Source: Lophius americanus | Taxonomy: Eukaryota > Chordata > Actinopteri > Lophiiformes > Lophiidae | Direction: 5' to 3' | Length of the DNA stretch: 64,000 nucleotides | Assembly: GCA_037951165.1 (NCBI GenBank) | Contig: JBBDHG010000097.1 | Span: 3,350,501-3,414,500 of the forward strand | Shown: positions 57,901-64,000 of the stretch, one piece after another | Layout of the letters: each line of letters opens with the position of its first letter | Numbering within the stretch: position 1 is the stretch's first letter | Made by a program: the position numbers and the translations under genes | The notes under the pieces: model-generated | What the model saw: only the letters and a program-made list of their open reading frames with translations | What the model was told of the DNA's origin: nothing | Databases searched by the model: none

Positions 57901-59213
57901 ATTTTTCAGACAGCAATTCCTTCCAACACTACTTTTCTCTCAATCTTTGATGATGCTGGGTTTCTCTCTCTTTAAAAAAAAAAATTATACTCCGTTGAGT
58001 GCATTAAATCTTCCTCCTTAAGTGGTTTGAAGTATGGCGACCAAAGTGACTCACTGGTTGTCATGGTGAGTATCAGTATCTGAGCTCCATTGATGATTTG
58101 TTTAGAATCTAAACAAATCATCAATGGAGCTCAGATAAACTTTAGATCGTCCTTGTGCGCGATTTTAACTCAGAGTTTACTAACTCAGAATAGATTGGAC
58201 CAACTCAAATCCTGGCTTGGTCAAACAGGAGCTCGGGGATAAACTCAGTTTGTTAAGCCACTTCTTGAAATACTCCTCCGGTGGTCTAAGGAAGGACAAC
58301 TGGTGACCTTGTGACAGGAATATTGGTTCGCAAAGCACATTGACGTATCTGGCAAATGACCCATAGTTTTTCTCAGTAACGTTACACATATGACATCCAG
58401 CAACAGACTTTATGTTTATTTTTCTAACTTTAAAAATAGAGAAATGATCTTTTCAACTTTTTCTATCTTGCTGCGATGATCATTTCAAAACAAGAAACCT
58501 GTTTGTGGAGGCAAAAAGGGGGCTTACACAATATAAGGCAACTGGAGTAGAAGCTTGGAGAATGTCTGCTCATCATTCACCAGAAAAAATAAATGAAGGA
58601 ATAGGCCACAATTACTAATATTCTAAGGATACACTCAAGAAACCAAAGCAAATAAGAGACACAGTATGATGTTTTTCAAAATCCCAGTATGAAGAGAACC
58701 CCAAACCAAAGAAAGTACTCATGAAGACCATGACCACCGCCAGAACCTAAAACAAGGCCATGGCAGAAAATCCCAAATGAGCAAAATCATAGACAAAGTC
58801 CCTATCAGTGGACTAGGCGAGGCTTTTGTATACTAAAAGGGAAATCACAAATCCTAACAATCCATAGACTTCTCCAGGGCAAGCCACACAAGGAAAAGTT
58901 GATTTCTGAAAGTCTGATATCTAAGTTTGAAGTAGGTCACATGAGGACCAGCTTGCCAGGATAAGGCTCAATGGCAATAATGCGCTCAGCCCTCATACCA
59001 TACTGCCAGGAGGAAATATTGTGAACAACAATCTGAATGGATGTCGACCAAGCGTAGAAGGGTGAGAGGGATGAGGCCCCAAAACCTTCATGTGCTTAGA
59101 AGACAGAGGTTTTTTCACAAAAACAACAAAAATCCTTTAACCAAAAACATTTCCTGCTAACACTATATTAACAGTTACAGTTTTATGAATAATGATTGAA
59201 TAAATACATGAGG
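57901..59213. other. No gene recognised
   Basis: Unique-looking apart from the palindrome at 58077-58137. No domain-bearing frame. Confidence 0.4.
58077..58137. other. Perfect 61-bp palindrome
   Basis: Left arm 58077-58106 starts TATCTGAGCTCCATTGATG and ends GATTTGTTTAGA. The right arm 58108-58137 is its exact complement, with one base (A, 58107) at the centre. No mismatch in 30 base pairs. Confidence 0.95.
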
Positions 59214-59390
59214 GCGGCACGGTGGCGCAGTTGTTAGCACTGCTGCCTCACAGCAAGAAGGTATCGGGTTCGAATCCACATCTGCTTTTCTGTGCAGAAT
59301 TTGCAAGTTCTTCCTGTGTCTGCTTGGGTTCTCTCCAGGACGTCCGGCTTCCTCCCACAGTCCAAAAACATGTGATATACGTGAATTTGT
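59214..59390 (+). mobile_element. SINE family 2, head with intact B-box
   Basis: 'gggcggcacggtggcgcagt' (59212-59231) with a TGGCGCAGTTGTTAGCAC A-box-like segment. 'gtatcgggttcgaatccaca' (59261-59280) contains a perfect GGTTCGAATCC B-box. It is followed by 'tctctccaggacgtccggct', 'tcctcccacagtccaaaaac'. The 3' part seen in other copies is missing after about 59390. Confidence 0.75.
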
Positions 59391-60499
59391 GACCTCCTGT
59401 CAACAAGAGCTTTATGTGTTGGTATTAGCGAAGTTGGGTGAACAAGATGTATCATATTGGATTGGTTTTCAAGTTCAAATGTGGAAAGCCAAAAACGGGA
59501 ATGAGAGTGACGGTGAACCATGCTGGTTCCTTTCAAGTGGTGTTAATCAATCTCCTGATGAAGGTGAGGTCAAAACTCCAGCAGTGAATGTCTCTAAACT
59601 GGTTGTAGCAACGGTCTTAAGAGTATAACCAAGCATAGAGCTGGGGGGGTTACGAATGATTCTCAATCTTTTTAACTGTAGCTTAGTAGAAAGAAACGGA
59701 ACTCTGTGCCTACAGGGGTGTTTTCACATCTATAGTTTGAAGGGGCAGAAGGACGATGAGAGAAGATAATGAGCAAGTTGTTGCTGAGCAACTATTTTGT
59801 GTTGTGAGACGGTCCTCAATTTTGACAAATGCAGTATTATATTTATTATTAAGCACAAGAAATATCAACAGACTGTGAAACGTTGCCATCATAGAAGAGA
59901 AACCAGGAAGACCTGGGGCAAATAACTGGGCAAAATAAAGATTGTTGACCAGTCAATCATTCTAACAGGGTCAAGTTGAAAGCTGTGGACATAAGAACGT
60001 GAAAAGTCACTGACCTATTCTTCTCAGTTGCTACTTTCTTTCCTTACATTGTTTTGTTAGGTAGAGATTAAACTTAATCTTAGAGATTCAGCTTTTTGAT
60101 GCATTGTGCAAAACTTCTCGGTGTCACACATTTTTCCATTTGTCACACTCGATCGTTCCGTTACACATGCAGAGCAGCATGACGGTATCGCAGTTTGCCT
60201 TGTTGCCTTGGGCTTGCTGTTTAGGATTTTTGCACCATGGACTGGACCCAAGCACAAGACTCAAACTCGAGAAAGTTTTAAAGTAGATTAAGCGAAATCA
60301 AGGAGGTAGAATATATTTCTTGAGCTTATTCGAGTTGATATCAGGTGAGAGGTGGGGTACACCGTGGATGAGTCACTGACACACTATATCACATGTTTCT
60401 GGTCTGTGGGAAGAAGCCGAGTAACCGGAGGTAACCCATGCAAGCTCCCATTTGAATCCACAACTCTAGGTGTGAGCAAATAGTTCTAGTCCCCCTACA
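59391..60499. other. No gene recognised
   Basis: Unique-looking; short frames only. Confidence 0.4.
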
Positions 60500-60839
60500 A
60501 TATCGCCCTTAAACTATTTCAAATTAGGCCTACAAACACATCCCCGACAGAAAAGCTATATCCCCGAAAAGTCCGAAATCCCCCTGCGTGTACAACAAAT
60601 CCTCCCTGATCAAATTCATCAAATTAAATGTTTAATTTTAGATCCAGATCCGGACTAAAACAAATCAACGGTTAGGAAGTTATTTCCGAAAAAATAGTGT
60701 TTATCGTACACAAGCTCCCCATACTGAGTAAATGATGACCTTTTCAAGTAAAATATGATACATACAAGGTAGACCTCCTCAGATTGTCGTACCAAATTTG
60801 GACTAAATCAAGCCAATGGCTAAGAAATTATGCCCAAAA

Positions 60840-61022
60840 GACCTCTTCTCTTTCTTTGAGCCGGTCCCCTTATGGCTCTCCAAAGCTGATCAACCGTTTA
60901 CCCTTTCCTCGGCATCTTGCTTTCTTACACCCATCAATTGCATGTCCTCTTTTACCACAACCAGAATCCTCCTCTTTGGTCTTCCCCTTTTTGCTCCGTC
61001 TCCAGCTTCCTTCTATCGACAT
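60840..61022. mobile_element. Fragment of another fish repeat inside copy F
   Basis: C/T-rich segment with 'attgcatgtcctcttttacc', 'cctcctctttggtcttcccc' and 'agcttccttctatcgacata', phrases common in a teleost interspersed repeat. It interrupts copy F between 'atgcccaaaag' and 'agctccctctag'. The overlapping frames at 60784-61053 are not genes. Confidence 0.5.
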
Positions 61023-61196
61023 AACCAGAAAAAAAGCTCCCTCTAGTGAGTAAAATAAGAACTCTGAGAGTTAATCCCGATGTTAGAAAAATTGATTTCT
61101 TTTGGCTAAATTTTGCCAAGATGTTGGCTAGATTTCTTGTGGCACCAAGTTCGGACTAAATCGAACTGACTGAGACTGAGATTGTGGCCCAAAAAG

Positions 61197-61335
61197 CTTA
61201 AGATAAGATAAGATAAGATAAGACAAACCTTTATTAGTCCTACAACGGGGAAATTGCAGTGTTACAGCAGCAAGAGCATGTTACAGAATAGAATAACATT
61301 ATATACAATTAAATTAAATTAAATTAAATGTGCAG
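61197..61335 (-). mobile_element. Retroelement 3' end with (AGATA)n tail inside copy F
   Basis: Four AGATA repeats are followed by 'cctttattagtcctacaacg' and 'gggaaattgcagtgttacag', a frequent teleost retroelement end read backwards. A 5-base AGCTT lies on each side (61196-61200 region and 61333-61338), a possible target duplication. Confidence 0.6.
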
Positions 61336-61460
61336 CTTGGAGATATAGCTCCCCCTAGTGTCATAAATATACAACCAACCTTTCCCAAAATCAATTTCTT
61401 CCTCACACTAAAGCCTATGTGGCTATACAATTTGAAAACGGTCCATGAAGATTTTACTGC

Positions 61461-62779
61461 AGAATGAGTCCTGAGATTTAAAGTTAATTTTGCTGATTAA
61501 ATTTCCACCAGAATAAGGTTTCGAATGGCAGTAGTACTCTCTATGAGGGGAAAGTCGCAAGAAGGAAAATCTTCTCCTGCTGCTGCTTTAAAGGTTCCCC
61601 TGCGACTCATATTGTAGTTGTTAACCAAAACGCCACGGCGAGCTGCACTCCTGACTCCCATTAGCCTCCACTGTGGGGAACCCCCAAGAACTGTATCTAA
61701 ACTGTAGTGCAGAATACTTAAAAGTGAAACACAGATGATAGCTCCAGCAGTGATCAAGTCTCTCAGGTCCACCGTTTGGAATTGTTTTCATGAAACTGAC
61801 CTCCCAGACATAGCTTCAGTACCCACGGTGCTCTGGGGTGGTCCGAAGCATGCTGAGATTCCAGACACGTTTCCGGGAAAATAAGTTTCAAAAGTTGTCT
61901 GAAAGAGTTTTAGGGAAATGAAAACACAACCTTTGCCCCACTTGTTTCTGACGTTTCCCCTCCTGTTATTTCTGGCTTATGATGTGGGCATGGTTCTGCC
62001 TGAAAGGAGAAGACAGCCTGACCAGTTAGATTGGCTGACATCGTAAGGATAAATGATCCTGCTGGATCTGAATGGAAAGATTCTGGGATGAGACAATCAC
62101 CTTGTCATCGGTCAAAACAGATCAGTCTATTATGAACCCATATATTTACAGAAACCAGCAGAGTCCCCTCGAGTTAATTCCTTTCCCTCAACTGATCAAA
62201 AGCAGGATATTTCTTGGTGTCGCAAACAGTCCTCCAAACAGAGACGGCACAATGAGTAAGTAAGGAAGAACCATTTTTTCTTTATCTTACTTAACCTTGT
62301 GGGCCTCTTGATGGAGAGGTAAGAACAAACATCAAATAAGAATGCATTTAAATCAAGTTGTAAAATGGATATGGAAACAACACCTGTGAATTACTGGACA
62401 GTCTGGAGTGCGGCATCAGCGACCCGCAGGTGAGTCACATTATGAGTAAAATTAGCAGTCCAAAGAAAACGAATCAAGCAAAATCTCTATAGCAGCTAAG
62501 GTAACTCTTTAGTGTTAGATGGCAATTCAAAGTTGCGAGTTACTTAGAATTTAAAATGATTATGATATTAAATAACAGATCCCTAAGTAGAAATTTTAGG
62601 AAGCTTTCACCTTAACTGATTTATTTACTATCATATATTCACATTTATTTAACTCACAGGAGGTCCTTTGGGAGAATGTAGACAGAGATGCGGTGAGCTG
62701 TGGTTCACCGATTATTTTAAATCACCTAGTTGATGCAAATTAAGTGGGACGTTTTTTAACTATTTTGACCAGTTCATTT
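61461..62779. other. No gene recognised
   Basis: Unique-looking DNA with short frames on both strands and no motif. Confidence 0.4.
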
Positions 62780-63730
62780 ACAAACAAACACACACACACA
62801 CTAACACATGCAACACACACACACTAACACAAGTAACAAACACACACAAACAAACAAACACACACACACACATGTAACAAACACACACACACACACACAC
62901 TAACACATGCAACACGCACACACACACACTAACACATGTAACACACACACACTAACACATGTAACAAACACACACACACAAACAAACACACACACACACA
63001 CATGTAACAAACACACACACACACACACTAACACATGCAACACGTACACACACACACTAACACATGTAACAAACACACACACACAAACAAACAAACACAC
63101 ACACACACACATGTAACAAACACACACACTAACACATGTAACACACACACACACTAACACATGTAACACGCACACACACACACTAACACATGTAACACAC
63201 ACACACACACTAACACATATAACACACACACACACACGCACACCAACACATGTAACACACACACACCAACACATGTAACACACACACACACAAACAAACA
63301 CACACATGTAACAAACACACACACTAACACATGTAACACACACACACACACTAACACATGTAACACGCACACAGACACGCTAACACATATAACACACGCA
63401 CACCAACACATGTAACACACACACACACACCAACACATGTAACACACACACACACAAACAAACAAACACACACATGTAACAAACACACACACACACACAC
63501 TAACCCCATGTAACACACACACACACTAACACATGTAAAACGCACACAGACACGCTAACACATATAACACACACGCACACCAACACATGTAACACACACA
63601 CACACCAACACATGTAACACACAAACAAACAAACACACACATGTAACAAACACACACACTAACACATGTAACACACACACACACACTAACACATGTAACA
63701 CGCACACAGACACAAACAAACACACAGATA
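62780..63730. repeat. Modular (CA)-rich array
   Basis: About 950 bases of (CA)n broken by regular modules: 'ctaacacatgtaac', 'ccaacacatgtaacac' and 'acaaacaaacaaacac'. Variants such as 'cgcacacagacacgctaac' recur near 63366 and 63541, 175 bases apart, showing block duplication. The Cys/Val-rich minus-strand frames and His/Thr-rich plus frames across it are a property of the repeat. Confidence 0.95.
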
Positions 63731-64000
63731 TGCACCGATTAACACACACTATGCCTTTTAGGTTAAATCATTCTTTCTGTAGGGATCTGCAAAATTAAAT
63801 TTCGGGCTTTTTATTATAATTATGTTAAATGTAAGATATGGATCTTAAAAAAATAATAATGATTCATCATTGCAGCTGGTTTTTATATTACTGAACCTTA
63901 AGTAAAAGTGCCGGGATAGTTTGACCTTCATCATGTGACACCAGGGTCATAAAAACCTGGGAAATTACAATCTAAAATCACGTTGGTATCAGTTTACATA

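Larger units (their letters stand above)
60500..61460 (+). repeat. Dispersed non-coding repeat family, copy F, with two nested insertions
   Basis: The longest copy. Landmarks: 'ccccgacagaaaagctatat' (60542-60561), 'tgcgtgtacaacaaatcctc', 'caagctccccatactgag', 'gtaccaaatttggactaaat' (60790-60808). Then, after an insertion, 'agctccctctagtgagtaaa' (61036-61055), 'gcaccaagttcggactaaat', and after a second insertion 'agctccccctagtgtcataa' (61348-61367), 'cctttcccaaaatcaatttc'. Confidence 0.7.

Noticed and set aside
59214..59290. Functional tRNA gene
   Set aside because: A- and B-box-like parts are present, but the acceptor stem and anticodon arm do not pair, and the element continues into a SINE body. 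The same holds for 900-961, 45110-45180 and 52118-52190.
62900..63749. Cys/Val-rich proteins of up to 156 codons on the minus strand
   Set aside because: They are translations of (CA)n modules. Opposite-strand and overlapping frames are equally open.

Overview
The window looks like intergenic DNA from a ray-finned (teleost) fish. There are no prokaryotic operons, rRNAs, functional tRNAs or intact host genes. Nearly everything recognisable is repetitive: several lineages of non-LTR retrotransposon (an L2/Maui-like group, an L1/Tx1-like group, a Rex1/CR1-like group), Tc1-like and hAT-like DNA transposons, two families of tRNA-headed SINE, and very long tandem arrays. This mixture is typical of teleost genomes. 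All family names come from remembered protein and tail motifs, not from a database search.

Layout: 1-7170 is mostly unique sequence with a SINE, a dispersed non-coding repeat, a Tc1-like remnant and a CpG-rich promoter-like patch (4440-5215). 7171-17427 is one 10.3-kb array of 23/24-bp units in two domains split by a short non-repeat spacer. The second domain holds a reconstructable A-B-A' higher-order duplication of about 2.4-2.6 kb blocks. 17428-27800 holds LINE fragments and more copies of the dispersed repeat. 27800-28495 is a 24-bp minisatellite that keeps a 252-codon frame open on the minus strand. 29609-31001 is a near full-length but dead Tc1-like transposon. 33780-36345 is an L2-like LINE with a hAT-like element nested in it. 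37250-38990 is an L1-like LINE whose reverse transcriptase is missing. 44440-46860 is an opposite-strand L1-like LINE split by a SINE just before its YADD-type motif. 46985-48645 is the best preserved L2-like LINE. 51110-51820 carries two clusters of AP-1-type TGASTCA sites. 54440-55266 joins a Rex1-like LINE directly to a Tc1 3' end. 56380-57290 is another L2-like LINE. 58077-58137 is a perfect 61-bp palindrome. 62780-63730 is a (CA)-rich modular array.

The elements do not work together as a pathway. They record successive insertions, internal deletions and tandem amplifications, and all coding remnants carry stops or frameshifts. The features most worth a second look are the 10.3-kb array and its duplication history, the six-copy dispersed non-coding family, the AP-1 site clusters and the perfect palindrome. 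I found no convincing new protein-coding system.
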